Source: Microbotryum silenes-acaulis | Lineage: Eukaryota > Basidiomycota > Microbotryomycetes > Microbotryales > Microbotryaceae | DNA: 64,000 bases | Direction of reading: 5' to 3' | NCBI GenBank assembly: GCA_003665825.1 | Contig: QPFY01000014.1 | Span: 372,001-436,000 of the forward strand | Part shown: positions 1 to 9,780 of the stretch, piece by piece | Numbering within the stretch: the stretch's first letter is position 1 | How the letters are laid out: every line of letters begins with the position of its first letter | Made by a program: the position numbers and the translations under genes | The notes under the pieces: model-generated | Databases searched by the model: none | The model's input: only the letters and a program-made list of their open reading frames with translations | What the model was told of the DNA's origin: nothing

Positions 1-160
1 AAGGCGGGGTCGAGGTGTCGTGCATCAGGACCATCAGTCGGCGGGTCGACTTGCTGGAGGGAACGATCCCGAGTGCTTGAAAGGTCTTCTGCATCAATTT
101 CTCGTAGTCCAACCGGACCTGAGTTGCCTTGGGGGACCAGGCTGGAGGATTCGCGGTTCC
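1..160 (-). CDS. Possible partial coding exon at window edge
   Basis: The minus strand is open from an in-frame stop at 161-163 to the window edge. It reads as a plausible protein with segments such as WSPKATQVRLDYEKLMQKTF followed by a basic stretch and HDTSTPP. No family is recognised. The exon may begin at a splice acceptor or at the ATG of LMQKTF. It is cut by the window edge, so neither end of the gene is visible, and it could also belong to a mobile element. Confidence 0.25.
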
Positions 161-267
161 TCAAGTGACCGTTTCACGCGTTTGCGTGTTGAGTGATTCG
201 TCATTCACGCGATTACCACCCAACGGGTCGTCGGGCGGGGGCGCATGAGATGGGAGCCGCCCTTTTT

Positions 268-1060
268 ATTTTGTAGAACTTGTTCATCATATTGCCCCCA
301 GTTCATGTTCCCCCTATTTGGCCTACGGAAAATCTAGATGGAAGCCGCCCCTCTGTAGTTTTTTTTTTTTTTTGTATGAAACTCATCGCTAATTTGCAAG
401 ACGAGAAAACCCCCTACGGAACTAAAGGAGATGCTGCCCAGTATGCACGATGATGACCACAACCGCCGCTCGATGCGTTGTAACTAGCAGAACAGACCAA
501 CCCGATACATCCGAGTTCAAGTCCCCCCCACCCACGGTTGCTCCCTCCCAGAGACGAATGAAAGGAAGATTGAAGATAATACACAAGGAATCGGGAAACG
601 ATGGAGGAATTGTTGGTGGTGGTACATGTGTTGTACAGGCGAATCCGATTATAGTTGTACAGTTGAACCTTCTTCGATCTTTTGACTTCAGACCCCCCCC
701 GAGACCGCCCTACTCCTTGAAGCCCCTTAATTCTTTGACACGCGTCGAACAAGGCCTCCGATGGCACAAACATCCCGCTCAATCCGAATGATTCACGTGG
801 TCCAAAGGGGGGATGTAACCCCCTGCGACCGCAGCAATCACCTACCCCTTGTACCCAACTGCGCTGGATCTGCACCGCGGATTCCAAACCCCTTTTCGGT
901 TACCAAAGTCGGCCCCCCCTCGCGACCGCACGACCCCAGATCACCCCCATTTCAATGACTGCAACTGCGAAACAGGCCTACTTCGCACAAAAACACACAA
1001 TCCATAGATTTCCGGGGAAAGTCACGGAGCATGTGACAGTCCATTGGACACGCCTCGGTC
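268..1060 (+). repeat. Dispersed repeat R1, copy 1
   Basis: Two parts of this stretch recur elsewhere. Part a (268-343, holding TTCATCATATTGCCCCC and GGCCTACGGAAAA) recurs on the minus strand near 34990-35064 and, less exactly, on the plus strand near 54945-55010. Part b (about 650-1060, holding GAGCATGTGACAGTCCATTG) recurs on the minus strand near 35105-35510. The order of a and b differs between copies 1 and 2. No gag, pol, primer-binding site or convincing gene is seen. A T15 run lies between the parts. Confidence 0.5.
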
Positions 1061-1690
1061 TGCAGCGCGGGCGGGTGGCCGACAACACCGGCGCGCGGCT
1101 GGAGACAAGAGGCGGGGTATACCTTCCGCAGGGGCCTCGCTTCCCTGCGGCGTACTCCCAATCTCGGAACGCACACTCGAGTCCCGTTGTACGTGCAGGT
1201 GGTTCCCAATCACCGCAGATACTGGGGAATGAAGGAGCATGAGGCCCACGACGGTGATGTCATTGGGTGGGACCTCGCTCGAGTGTGGATGTGTATGGCG
1301 GTTCGGTACCCGAGTCACCCGCCGCGCGGCCGCGACTCCGAGCGAGCAGCAAAGCAAGGAGAGGCGAGCCACGCAGGCAGTTTGTGCCGGCCTTGAACAG
1401 GAAATCACGGAGTCGCTCGACCGAAAAGAGAAAACTGACCCGGCCCTTGAGAGGAGTGGAAAACTCACGGCGTAGTCCAGGAGAGGGCCAAGGGGATCCG
1501 CTTTCGCTGTGTGTCATCGTGATGTGGCAGAAGCTCGAACCAAGGGCGACAATGCCCGCCGGCGCAAAGAACCCGAGGCTCCTGGGGAGTACGGAAGCCT
1601 ATGAGGAGGAATGGCAAAAAGAGCGAGAGAAAACAGGTTCAGTATTCTGGCGTGTTTGGGAGACATTTTGGAGATTGAGAAAGAGGGAAA
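1061..1690. other. No supported gene
   Basis: Several overlapping open frames exist on both strands, but none has a recognisable motif or splice structure. The right half is purine-rich. It grades into the A-rich 3' end, in element sense, of the LINE that follows. Confidence 0.4.
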
Positions 1691-1760
1691 GGGGACTTGT
1701 GATTTTTATTTGGTTTTTGGTTTGTGGTTCTTGGCTGGGTAGGGAGGAGCGCCGTCTACT

Positions 1761-2040
1761 TCATCGTGCCAATCTGAGCTCCAACCTCTCCTTCAGTCCC
1801 GCCATCTCCTTGTCCATGCTCGACATCGCTTTGGCGTGGCGATGGAGATCCCAGCGTCGGTTGCTGAGAGTGTCGAGCGCCAGCGCAATGAAGGCGCGGA
1901 TTGGGCGCTTTTTCGACGTCGGAAGGCGAGCGCGCAGTCGAGGGAGGCCGTGCTCGATCTGAAGTGCCGTGTAGTCGAGGTCGAGGATCGACACGACCCC
2001 CAGCGCGTCGCAGAGAATGGACCTAGCTGCTTGCCAAAAA
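1761..2040 (-). pseudogene. Frameshifted C-terminal tail of LINE-1 ORF2
   Basis: After the A5 run the minus strand continues in another frame from SFWQAARSIL through roughly 90 residues to a stop at 1761-1763. The end is charged and helical (MDKEMAGLKERLELRLAR). At the crossing point ORF2 reads PDSSQFLASS-stop, while the other frame reads LSFWQAARS, which is what follows the Cys/His cluster in related fungal elements. A single indel or sequencing slip in the homopolymer explains it. Confidence 0.7.
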
Positions 2041-5000
2041 CTGAGAAGAGTCAGGGCAATCATGCCAAAAGTGAGTAAAGTCATCCTCCACCCCTGCCAG
2101 GCTGCATGCCTGCACGAGGCAGCAGGCTGAGTCGCCATGCCGCTGCACAAACTGGCGCTTCCGCGTTGGCGTGAAGTGGTACGCCAGCTTGAAGTGCACC
2201 TCGCGCTCGCGGGCCGTGGCGGGCCCGGTGTGGAACCACACCCAGAAGAGTCGCCTTTCTTTGGGTGTGACGAGTGATCCAGGGCGTTGTGTGTGGTCGA
2301 AACGTCGATGGTTGATGACGCGTCGAAGTCGCGCAATGGTGTAAGGTCTGTCCAAGTTCAACATTCTCCACTGATCAGCACACAAGGGGCCGGAGGGGAG
2401 GGGAAGTTTTTGATCAGGCACGCCGACCGGAGTCGCTCTGGGCAAGATGTGCTCGAGGGGACCGCCGGGCCGGACTCCAGGTGCTCCAACAACACGAATG
2501 ACGGGTGGTCGACGTGCGAGGACGGGAACAGGAGGCGGAAGCGGCGGGATGAGGCGATCGCCTGCGACCTGGATCCACGCCTGGACTTGATCGCGCTTCC
2601 ATTGCCAAAGGTTGGACAGCTCCGAGCCGTCGCCTTGGGGATGCTTCTCAGGGGTCCAGGGCACCGTTGGAGCTGCGGGGTATTGGGCTCGCGCATAGAT
2701 GTCAGCGATGGTGCGTTCGAAACTGAAAAGCTTCGCCAAACGCTTATCCTGCTCCGAGAACGCCCGCGAGTCATGCAGACCAGGTTGGAGGGGAGAAAGA
2801 GAAAGAAAATTGGAGACCGAAAGTTTGGCAGGATCGACGACGGCAGGGTAGCGTTCAGCGACCGAGAGCACCGCTCGCCAGCGGGGATGTAGCTCCCGGG
2901 GTGCGTCGGCGTTCCTCCACGTCCACAGATCCGTAGCAAAGTCAAAGGTCGGAAGCGCTCGCCGGATGGAACTCCGAGCCAGATCGCTCCAAATCGCAGT
3001 TGACCCGCCGGCCAGCACGTCCCAAATCCGTACCGAGACTGAATCCACCACATCTTGGATGCTCACGACGCTGAGACCACCTCGCGCCCGTGCCGTGAAG
3101 ACGACCGATTGCTTGTAGTCGCTGCGCCGCGGTCCTCCCTTCACAAAGTCGGCAAGCTTGCGCTCGATCGCCTTGATCACGTCGGATGGCGGTACGTCGG
3201 CGGAGAGAGAGTGCAGCACCTTGGAGATGCCGTAGCGGTTGAGATAGAAAGCCCGGGTATGATGCGTCATCCATCGGTCGCGCACCGAGAGAATCACTCG
3301 ATCGACCCTTCGCTCAAGATCATGGAATCCCAGCCTGTTGTTGCCGTCAGGCGCAAACTGGAGACCGATCCAGGGAAGAGACTCGTCCGGTGCCACGAAC
3401 GACAGTTTGGACAAGTCCGCGCGATCCCACAACGTCGCGCCCAATGGCATCACCACGGTTTTGTCGGTGTTTAGACGGCCGTTCGTCGCGAGTCGCCAAT
3501 CCCGAGCTAACGCCTCGAGCGAAGCAATAGCTTCCGGTCCAGCGACAGCGACGACGGCGTCATCCGCGAACGCCAAATTGGTGATGCATCGAGTCTGCGG
3601 ACGAGGAGCCAGCTCCGGAAGAGTGATAGTCAGCGCAATGTTGCGTCGACTGAGAGAATCAAGGAAGGGTTGGAATACCACATCCCAGACAGAAGAAGAG
3701 AGAGGATCGCCCTGGCCAAGACCGCACAGGAGTCGCACCGTCTCGGTAAGGAAACCGTTGACAATGTACCGCGCTGTGGACGTCTCGCCGTTGTAGAGCA
3801 TCCGCAAGACGCGCTGGAAAGATTCCGGCGCGCCGAGAGCCTCAAACACCGCAAAGACCCAATCGTGCTCGACCATGTCGTAAGCCGAGCTCTGATCCAG
3901 GGAGAGGAGCGCTGCTGTCGGGAACTCTGCCCCACGACCCCTAATCTCGTCGATCAGGAGCCTCAGATGCAAAGCCGCGTCCGCTGGTCTTCGCCCCTTG
4001 ACGAACCCATGCTGTCCGGCCGGAAGAACATCGGGGAGGATCCGGTTCAGACGAGCCACGTAGACCTTGGTGAAGATCTTGTAGTCGCATTCCCGCAAGG
4101 TGATCGGACGATACGATTTGAGGTCGCACCGCGCTGCACCAGGTTTGTTGTGTTTGAACAAGAGGCGCACATTCGCCTGGCTCTGTTGTGGAGTAAGGGA
4201 GCCTCGAGTAATCAGCTCGTTGTAGGCTCGAGTCAAGAGAGGGGCCCAAAGCAAGGGGCAGGCTCGATACATCTCATAGGGGACCCCTGAAGGACCCGGA
4301 GATCGACCTTCGTGCGTGGTTCGAATCGCTGCGAGCACCTCGGCCTCGCTGATGGGCTCGGCAAGAATGTCGACGTGCGAATTCGAGAAGCGCCGAAGGA
4401 AGCGAGCGTCGGAAAGCGGGTCGTCACAAGGTCTTGCTGATCTGATGGGTCCCAAGAGCTCATCCCGCATCGTCACGACCTGTTCCGGATCCTTCGCTTC
4501 GACAAGGTAGTGCTGCTGGAAATGAGAATGGGTGTGCTCGAGCGCGCGCTCAATGTCAGTGGTGAGCTCGCCATCAGCGAGCCGGATACTCTGAAACTTC
4601 ACATCCCGGGACCGAGCAGCCAGTTTGGCATGAACCGGACGACTGAGACGTTCCTCGGATGCAATCTCGGGCACGTGCGCCCTGATCCGGGACTGCCTTG
4701 CTCGCTCGTTCACAAGTTTGGTGAGAGCGTCGTGGGTGTTCGTCCAGTCGATGACGTCAAAGGGGCTCATCACCCGACGAGACTCAATGTCCTGCAGTCG
4801 AGATACCAGCATCATCTCGAGGGCGTTGCGCTCCCGAAACAGACGCCGAGACAGCTCGAGAGCTTGGACCCGAGACTCCGAGAGTACGCGCTGAAGGTCC
4901 GCGACCGGATCCCCAGACGGTGCTTGCTCAAGGAGAGGAGTGACGAACTCCTTAAACTCGGCGTGTTTGAAGGTCGACGAGTTGATGCGGGTCAGAAAAT

Positions 5001-5802
5001 GAGCCGCCTGGGGAAGGCAGAGCTCCGCTTCGACCTCGGCACCACTTGCGCGCAGCCTAAATGTGACCGTAACCGGTCGATGATCCGACATGGATCGAGA
5101 GATATTGTACAGAGTGGAAGCAGAAACGATCCGTCGCTCGTGTCGCCGCTGCACCAGAACAAAGTCGATGCGCGCGCGCGAAATGAGCCGGCCGTCCTTG
5201 CTGAGATGCGGGCGCGTGGTCGCCGGCGACAGTGGGTGCATGAGCCGAATGGCATCCGTGTACGCCCCGTCGAGCCGAGACATAAGCGCGGGCCAGTGGT
5301 GGGTGTTCGGGCGGTCCACCTGTCGCACTCGATCCACCGCGGGGATAGGGCAGTCGTTGAGATCGCCCGCGATGACCCGAATGTGAGAGGAGACGGTCGC
5401 CCGAAAGTGAAGGGAGGTGAAGAAGAGGAGGCGCTCGGCGGGTTGAACCGGAGCGTAGATATTGTTGAGTTCGACGACGTCCGTCGAACCCCGCACATCG
5501 AAGGTGGTCACGAGTAAGCGCCCGCCAAGAGACTGACGCGTGCGACGATGACCACCGAGAAGAGGAGAAGAGCTTGGAATCAAAGTGAGGCAGTGTTGAG
5601 AAAAGTAGGCCTCGCCCTGGTGGGACTGGGCGTACTCGTGGCGTATGTGAGATTGTCGTGATTTAGGAACATTGTGTTCCTGGAGAAGGATAGCAGAAGG
5701 GGGAGGTGTGAGCGAAGTGAAATACGAAAGAAGCAGACGACGTCGTTCAGGGGTATTGAAGCCCCTGTTGACGTTCCAGGTCATGATGATGAAGTCAATC
5801 AT
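2023..5802 (-). CDS. LINE-1 ORF2: endonuclease plus reverse transcriptase
   Basis: A 1,259-aa open frame. The N-terminus has the apurinic-endonuclease start (TWNVNRGF, LLQEHN), then GDLNDC and the closing SDHRPV motif. The RT follows with SYRPITL, GFVKGRRP, LLSLDQSSAYDMVEHD, GLGQGDPLSS and the catalytic FADDAV. A C-terminal Cys/His cluster (CCLVQAC ... HFWHDC) is the usual zinc-like motif of LINE ORF2. The start ATG overlaps the ORF1 stop as TAATG. The frame ends early because of a one-base slip at a run of five A (plus strand 2036-2040). The missing tail lies open in the next frame down to 1761. Function: target-primed reverse transcription of its own RNA. Confidence 0.9.
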   Translation of the reverse strand: MIDFIIMTWNVNRGFNTPERRRLLLSYFTSLTPPPSAILLQEHNVPKSRQSHIRHEYAQSHQGEAYFSQHCLTLIPSSSPLLGGHRRTRQSLGGRLLVTTFDVRGSTDVVELNNIYAPVQPAERLLFFTSLHFRATVSSHIRVIAGDLNDCPIPAVDRVRQVDRPNTHHWPALMSRLDGAYTDAIRLMHPLSPATTRPHLSKDGRLISRARIDFVLVQRRHERRIVSASTLYNISRSMSDHRPVTVTFRLRASGAEVEAELCLPQAAHFLTRINSSTFKHAEFKEFVTPLLEQAPSGDPVADLQRVLSESRVQALELSRRLFRERNALEMMLVSRLQDIESRRVMSPFDVIDWTNTHDALTKLVNERARQSRIRAHVPEIASEERLSRPVHAKLAARSRDVKFQSIRLADGELTTDIERALEHTHSHFQQHYLVEAKDPEQVVTMRDELLGPIRSARPCDDPLSDARFLRRFSNSHVDILAEPISEAEVLAAIRTTHEGRSPGPSGVPYEMYRACPLLWAPLLTRAYNELITRGSLTPQQSQANVRLLFKHNKPGAARCDLKSYRPITLRECDYKIFTKVYVARLNRILPDVLPAGQHGFVKGRRPADAALHLRLLIDEIRGRGAEFPTAALLSLDQSSAYDMVEHDWVFAVFEALGAPESFQRVLRMLYNGETSTARYIVNGFLTETVRLLCGLGQGDPLSSSVWDVVFQPFLDSLSRRNIALTITLPELAPRPQTRCITNLAFADDAVVAVAGPEAIASLEALARDWRLATNGRLNTDKTVVMPLGATLWDRADLSKLSFVAPDESLPWIGLQFAPDGNNRLGFHDLERRVDRVILSVRDRWMTHHTRAFYLNRYGISKVLHSLSADVPPSDVIKAIERKLADFVKGGPRRSDYKQSVVFTARARGGLSVVSIQDVVDSVSVRIWDVLAGGSTAIWSDLARSSIRRALPTFDFATDLWTWRNADAPRELHPRWRAVLSVAERYPAVVDPAKLSVSNFLSLSPLQPGLHDSRAFSEQDKRLAKLFSFERTIADIYARAQYPAAPTVPWTPEKHPQGDGSELSNLWQWKRDQVQAWIQVAGDRLIPPLPPPVPVLARRPPVIRVVGAPGVRPGGPLEHILPRATPVGVPDQKLPLPSGPLCADQWRMLNLDRPYTIARLRRVINHRRFDHTQRPGSLVTPKERRLFWVWFHTGPATAREREVHFKLAYHFTPTRKRQFVQRHGDSACCLVQACSLAGVEDDFTHFWHDCPDSSQFLASS

Positions 5803-7802
5803 TACGATCGCGCCTTCGTTGCAGCAGCAGCTCCCTTGATGGACAACATAGGTCCGAATGTGGGTGAGGGGAGCGGGTCCGCAGCAGTCGATTCGTTCCA
5901 GTCCGATGTGCGCGCGACGCTGTTGAGACGCTGGATACGCTCGGACCGGCGAAGACCCTGGGAACTTCCATCGTCCACCTCCTGCTTGGGCTTGGGCTCG
6001 GGCTCGGGATCAAACACTGGACCTGGAGACGGCGAAGGCATCCAACCGGTCACAGACGGGGTGCGGTCCAACTCGGTGATCTCATCGTATAGACCAGCAT
6101 CCTGTTTGCGCTCGCGATCCGACACACGATTCATCCAGTCGTCGGGAAGGCCGTCCATATCAAGCTGATGGTGACTGGCCGATCGGGACCGCGTCAGCTC
6201 AGGGGTATGCTCAGGAGTCGTCGAAACAATCTCAGGCACAGACCCCGTCTCGGCCGACTGCGATTCCCCTTCTTCCGCGTCACTCGTCTCCGTGTGTTCC
6301 CCCTGGTTCCCCTCCGCTCCGCGGTCCTGCAGATCCGACAGATCCGAAAGCTCCAGCGGCGGCACTTCCTGCTGTTGTTCCAGCTGTGCCTCGACTACGC
6401 TCATCGCGTCCTCGTCGTCCTCGAGGGCCTGAGCGGGCTCCTCCTGCGCCTCCTCGGCTACGTCGCCGGCCAGACTTGCGAATGGGTTTGCGGCGACGAT
6501 GAAACCGCGAGGGGCGGATGCTATGGGTGTAGAGCTTTGTGAACGAGTAGGGTAGACTCGTGGTGAGTTGTTAGTGTCCCTTGTGGGAGATGCGTTCTTC
6601 TTTGAACGCTTGGACGCGACAGGAGACATTGGGGGAGAGGGAGAGGCTACATCACCTCTGCGTTGTTTTTGGGGGGTCGAGGTTTGCTCGATGTTGCTTT
6701 GGGGCTCGGCTTGGGGCCTTTGGTTGTTGTTGTTTTTCTGGGAGGCCTGCTGACGCTGGACCGGCTTTTGAACGCAGTTGTCGGAGTGGCCTACAAAGCC
6801 GCATCGGCGGCACGAGGCTTCGGCCTCGTAGTCGTGGCGAAGGGGCGTGAGTGTTGCGAGTCGTCCCCGAAGGTCGATCCTCGTCGGTAGAACCTGCCGA
6901 AGTTGAGCACCGTTGTTCTTGAACAGGTCGTCGTCGTCGAACTGGACGATGGCCGCGGAGTTTCCTCGAGCGACGAGGTACGAGCCTTGAACGACCGTTA
7001 GAGGCTGCTGGAGTTGGAGCAAGTCGCACTTGTGGCCGTCCCCGGTAAGCTTGGCGACGACGCCTTGCAGTTTGTTCCAGAGGTCGTCGTTCGTGTATTC
7101 GGCCTCAGGACTGATAATGAAACGCAGTTCGACGACGTTTTTGACGAACGCCAAGCGCTTGCGGACTTGGGCAAAGGAGCGTTTCCACTCGATCTTGGTC
7201 GCCGCGTCGTGGACTTGGTCGAGCGCCGCTGCGCTAGCGCAGCGCACCACGAACTTGAACCGGGTGTTACCGCTTTGGATGATCGATTCCGGTGCGACTC
7301 CATGGATGATTGGAGCGTATTTCTGGAGCTCGGGCGGGAGGACAACTCCTGCGGGCAGGTTAAAACACAACGACGTGTCGGGCGACAGGGTACGGAGCAC
7401 CTTCGAGTACAACTCGGACTTCTCGCGTTCGGTGGCCACGCCGGTGTGTTCGAACGTGACTTCCAGAACGGCACCAGACGTGTCGGTAATTGGTTTCGTT
7501 GCATTGAGTGCGCTGAAGCGCAGGGAGGTGGCCCGGTCCTTGCCGAAGCCGAGTGCGTCTTTGAGCACAAGGATGCGGGTGCCCTGGCGTGTGCCATCTT
7601 CGACACTGATCATCTTCAGGATTCTCGCGACATCCTCTTTCCTCTTCTTTTCTTCATCACGCTTTTCCTGGTACAGCGCTAGGCCGGGGTTCGCTGGTCC
7701 CTCGGCGGCATCGGCTTCCGCCCCCGCGTCACCACGTGGTTGTCCCGTCGCTGCCGGCTCCGGAGGGCCGCGGCCCGGATCAGGCGGTGCCTGGTCGGAC
7801 AT
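5802..7802 (-). CDS. LINE-1 ORF1: gag-like RNA-binding protein
   Basis: A 666-aa frame directly upstream of ORF2. The N-terminus is acidic and charged ([12 protein letters not shown]), and the central region is globular. A single zinc knuckle near residues 328-342 ([13 protein letters not shown], spacing C-x2-C-x4-H-x3-C, one residue short of the classical CCHC box) is followed by a Gln/Asn-rich stretch. The C-terminal third is acidic, Ser/Pro-rich and low in complexity. ORF1 proteins of this class package the element RNA. The stop TAA shares its last base with the ATG of ORF2, which suggests coupled termination and reinitiation. Confidence 0.85.
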   Translation of the reverse strand: MSDQAPPDPGRGPPEPAATGQPRGDAGAEADAAEGPANPGLALYQEKRDEEKKRKEDVARILKMISVEDGTRQGTRILVLKDALGFGKDRATSLRFSALNATKPITDTSGAVLEVTFEHTGVATEREKSELYSKVLRTLSPDTSLCFNLPAGVVLPPELQKYAPIIHGVAPESIIQSGNTRFKFVVRCASAAALDQVHDAATKIEWKRSFAQVRKRLAFVKNVVELRFIISPEAEYTNDDLWNKLQGVVAKLTGDGHKCDLLQLQQPLTVVQGSYLVARGNSAAIVQFDDDDLFKNNGAQLRQVLPTRIDLRGRLATLTPLRHDYEAEASCRRCGFVGHSDNCVQKPVQRQQASQKNNNNQRPQAEPQSNIEQTSTPQKQRRGDVASPSPPMSPVASKRSKKNASPTRDTNNSPRVYPTRSQSSTPIASAPRGFIVAANPFASLAGDVAEEAQEEPAQALEDDEDAMSVVEAQLEQQQEVPPLELSDLSDLQDRGAEGNQGEHTETSDAEEGESQSAETGSVPEIVSTTPEHTPELTRSRSASHHQLDMDGLPDDWMNRVSDRERKQDAGLYDEITELDRTPSVTGWMPSPSPGPVFDPEPEPKPKQEVDDGSSQGLRRSERIQRLNSVARTSDWNESTAADPLPSPTFGPMLSIKGAAAATKARS

Positions 7803-7875
7803 CGGGTCGATAGCTGGTGTAGCAGTTGATGTATTCGATGTATTGACGTTTGCAGAGGTAGGGTAGTGCGATTGG

Positions 7876-8089
7876 GATGAAAGATGAAAGATGAAAGATG
7901 AAAGATGAAAGATGAAAGATGAAAGATGAAAGATGAAAGATGAAAGATGAAAGATGAAAGATGAAAGATGAAAGATGAAAGATGAAAGATGAAAGATGAA
8001 AGATGAAAGATGAAAGATGAAAGATGAAAGATGAAAGATGAAAGATGAAAGATGAAAGATGAAAGATGAAAGATGAAAGATGAAAGATG
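7876..8089. repeat. Perfect (GATGAAA)n array, about 30.5 units
   Basis: 214 bp of an uninterrupted 7-bp unit, read as TTTCATC on the element-sense strand. It starts 74 bp upstream of the ORF1 start and ends 66 bp before tRNA-Lys. No unit variant was seen by eye, so the array is young or kept uniform. It could be a 5' UTR repeat of the LINE or a microsatellite at the insertion site. Confidence 0.95.
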
Positions 8090-8155
8090 CTGTAGAAGTT
8101 ACACTGCAATCTATATGTTAAATTGCGGCTGGGTCGGCCCTCATTGTATTGCTTG

Positions 8156-8243
8156 GCCCCGCTAGCTCAATTGGTTAGAGCATGCGACTTTTACGTTGCT
8201 TAAAAACATCGCAAGGTTGCGAGTTCGACCCTCGCGCGGGGCT
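8156..8243 (+). tRNA. tRNA-Lys(UUU) with 14-nt intron
   Basis: All stems pair: acceptor 8156-8162 with 8236-8242, D stem GCTC/GAGC, anticodon stem TGCGA/TCGCA, T stem GCGAG/CTCGC with loop TTCGACC. The anticodon TTT is at 8190-8192. The intron is 8194-8207, between positions 37 and 38 as in nuclear tRNAs, and it contains an A run that can pair with the anticodon. The discriminator base (8243) is T, which is unusual for a eukaryotic tRNA-Lys. A Pol III T-run terminator follows. Confidence 0.92.
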
Positions 8244-8249
8244 GCTCAA

Positions 8250-8258
8250 TTTCTTTTT
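8250..8258 (+). terminator. Pol III terminator of tRNA-Lys
   Basis: TTTCTTTTT starts 6 nt after the tRNA 3' end, with an unbroken T5 at 8254-8258. This is the normal Pol III stop signal. Confidence 0.75.
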
Positions 8259-9780
8259 GGGTGCTGTAATTGTCAGGTGATTGATCACCTGGCAACGTTA
8301 GTGACCCATCTGCAAAGATTCTTAATTTTTATTTCTTCTAATAGTTGCTCAGCATTAAATAAATGATAGAAAAAACAAAAATTTTAGTTAAAGAACTAAG
8401 AAATTCACTGATTTTATTAGTTTGTTTTTGGTTGGACCAAGCACCTTGAGTTAAGGTACTCTTCTGGTCTGCTTTGCACCGAGTCATCATCTAACGAGCT
8501 CGAGGTGCCAGTCTTCCGGCGGGAAGCCAGAGGAACGCCTGCCCCAAAAGAGAGGAGCCAAGTTCTAACCATCTCGAGTCAGGGCCGATTGCGCGCAGGG
8601 GCGCCGAGCAGCAGAGAGAGCTAGATCCTCTCGAAACTACGAAAAGCATAACGCACCACCTCGACCGCACAATCTCCCTGGAATCAGGAAAGGTCTCAAT
8701 CCCGTGAATGAGAAAGCGATGACGTTTTTATGCTTCGGCTTTGACGACAATTCAGCGTTGTGCATCACAATCTTGGAAGGATACCGCTGGAACTACCTAG
8801 AGGCGCAGCACCGGTCCTACTACTTCCACCCCTAAAGCTGTTGGCAGAGTGCTTCCAAAAGCTTGCTTCACACAGGGTGGGACCGCTCGGCTGGGCGCCC
8901 AATTCGACCCCTACACTCCATTTCAGCCATGGGATTTGCAGCGCCAAAGAAATATCCGGGGATCGTGTAAAGGGATCGAAGATCGGAGATATTCGGGGAT
9001 CGTGTAGGAGAAGCCGAAGACGAAAAGGACGAGTTGCGAGAGGACCCCGAAGACTGCACCCAGTGAGTGCCACTCCGTCGAGCTCGCGGTGTAGACTATC
9101 GACGCGGCGCACAGGGCGCACAGGCCAAGACAGGACAGCACAGGCTGCAGGCTGTGCCGTCGCGCACCCGCCGCGCTGGGCGGTAAGTGGCGGTAACCGA
9201 TGCGACGTGCGTAGACGTGCGTCACTGCATGCGATGCGGCGCGCAGGCGGGCGTTGCCGCTCTTGCGCTAACTCGACTCAGCACGTGCCCATCTCGAGCT
9301 CCTTCGACACCATATAATATATACGCCCGACGGAGGTGCAACCACCTTGCGACCCTGCGACACGGGCTGCCCACGCGCTATTGCTGCTAGTTGCTGCTTG
9401 TCCTGGCTCGCCGATCGCGCTTGTGACGCGTGACGTGCACGACTCGCTCGGGGTCTCTTGCTCTTGCTCGCACTCTCGAGTCTCGACGCTCGGTCTTACG
9501 CTGTCTCGCACTGTCTCTCGCCCTTCGGCAACAGCTTCGGTTGCGCAGACGGACAGTCAAGTCGTCAACAAACGGTCCAACAAGTAGATTGTCAGCCCGA
9601 AGCTCGGCTTGATTCCAGCTCGGTTGTCTCAGCTGCTCGGCACGAAAAACGGCCGCGGCGACTCGGGCTTCCCAGTTGGCTATAACCTACACCGACCCAC
9701 CACCCGATCTCCGACTTTGTGCATAATCGGCCCTCTATCGTTGACCCTGAACTCACCAGCGCCTCGACTCGACCGGAGAG
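8259..9780. other. Intergenic region upstream of the 9781 gene
   Basis: The left part (8259-8460) is AT-rich. The rest holds short direct repeats, including two copies of GGGGATCGTGTA near 8957 and 8995, and no supportable gene. From about 9290 to the ATG at 9781 the sequence is pyrimidine-rich, as expected for a promoter and 5' leader. Confidence 0.5.
9312..9324 (+). promoter_or_regulatory. TATA-like element
   Basis: ATATAATATATAC is the most TATA-like site upstream of the ATG at 9781. It lies about 460 bp away, which would imply a long leader. No transcript data are available. Confidence 0.25.

Larger units (their letters stand above)
1690..8089 (-). mobile_element. APE-type non-LTR retrotransposon (LINE-1), near full length
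   Basis: A minus-strand element with ORF1 (5802-7802), ORF2 (2023-5802 plus a frameshifted tail to 1761), a short 3' UTR ending in A-rich sequence near 1690-1720, and a tandem GATGAAA array upstream of ORF1. The gene order, the apurinic-endonuclease domain and the RT without RNase H fit the L1/Tad1 group of fungal LINEs. The 3' boundary is estimated. I could not identify a target-site duplication. Whether the array belongs to the element or to the flank is open. Confidence 0.8.

Noticed and set aside
268..1060. R1 as an LTR retrotransposon
   Set aside because: No primer-binding site, polypurine tract, gag or pol was found, and edges are not TG...CA.
2023..2060. Programmed frameshifting at the end of LINE-1 ORF2
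   Set aside because: The slip removes only the C-terminal tail and no slippery heptamer or pause structure is visible; a homopolymer indel is simpler.
4510..5517. 335-aa plus-strand open frame
   Set aside because: It is the antisense shadow of LINE-1 ORF2, which has clear endonuclease and RT motifs on the other strand.
7030..7866. 278-aa plus-strand open frame
   Set aside because: Antisense shadow of LINE-1 ORF1, made by biased codon use.
7876..8089. Could the 7-bp array be a CRISPR-like array?
   Set aside because: There are no spacers; the units are contiguous and the genome is eukaryotic.
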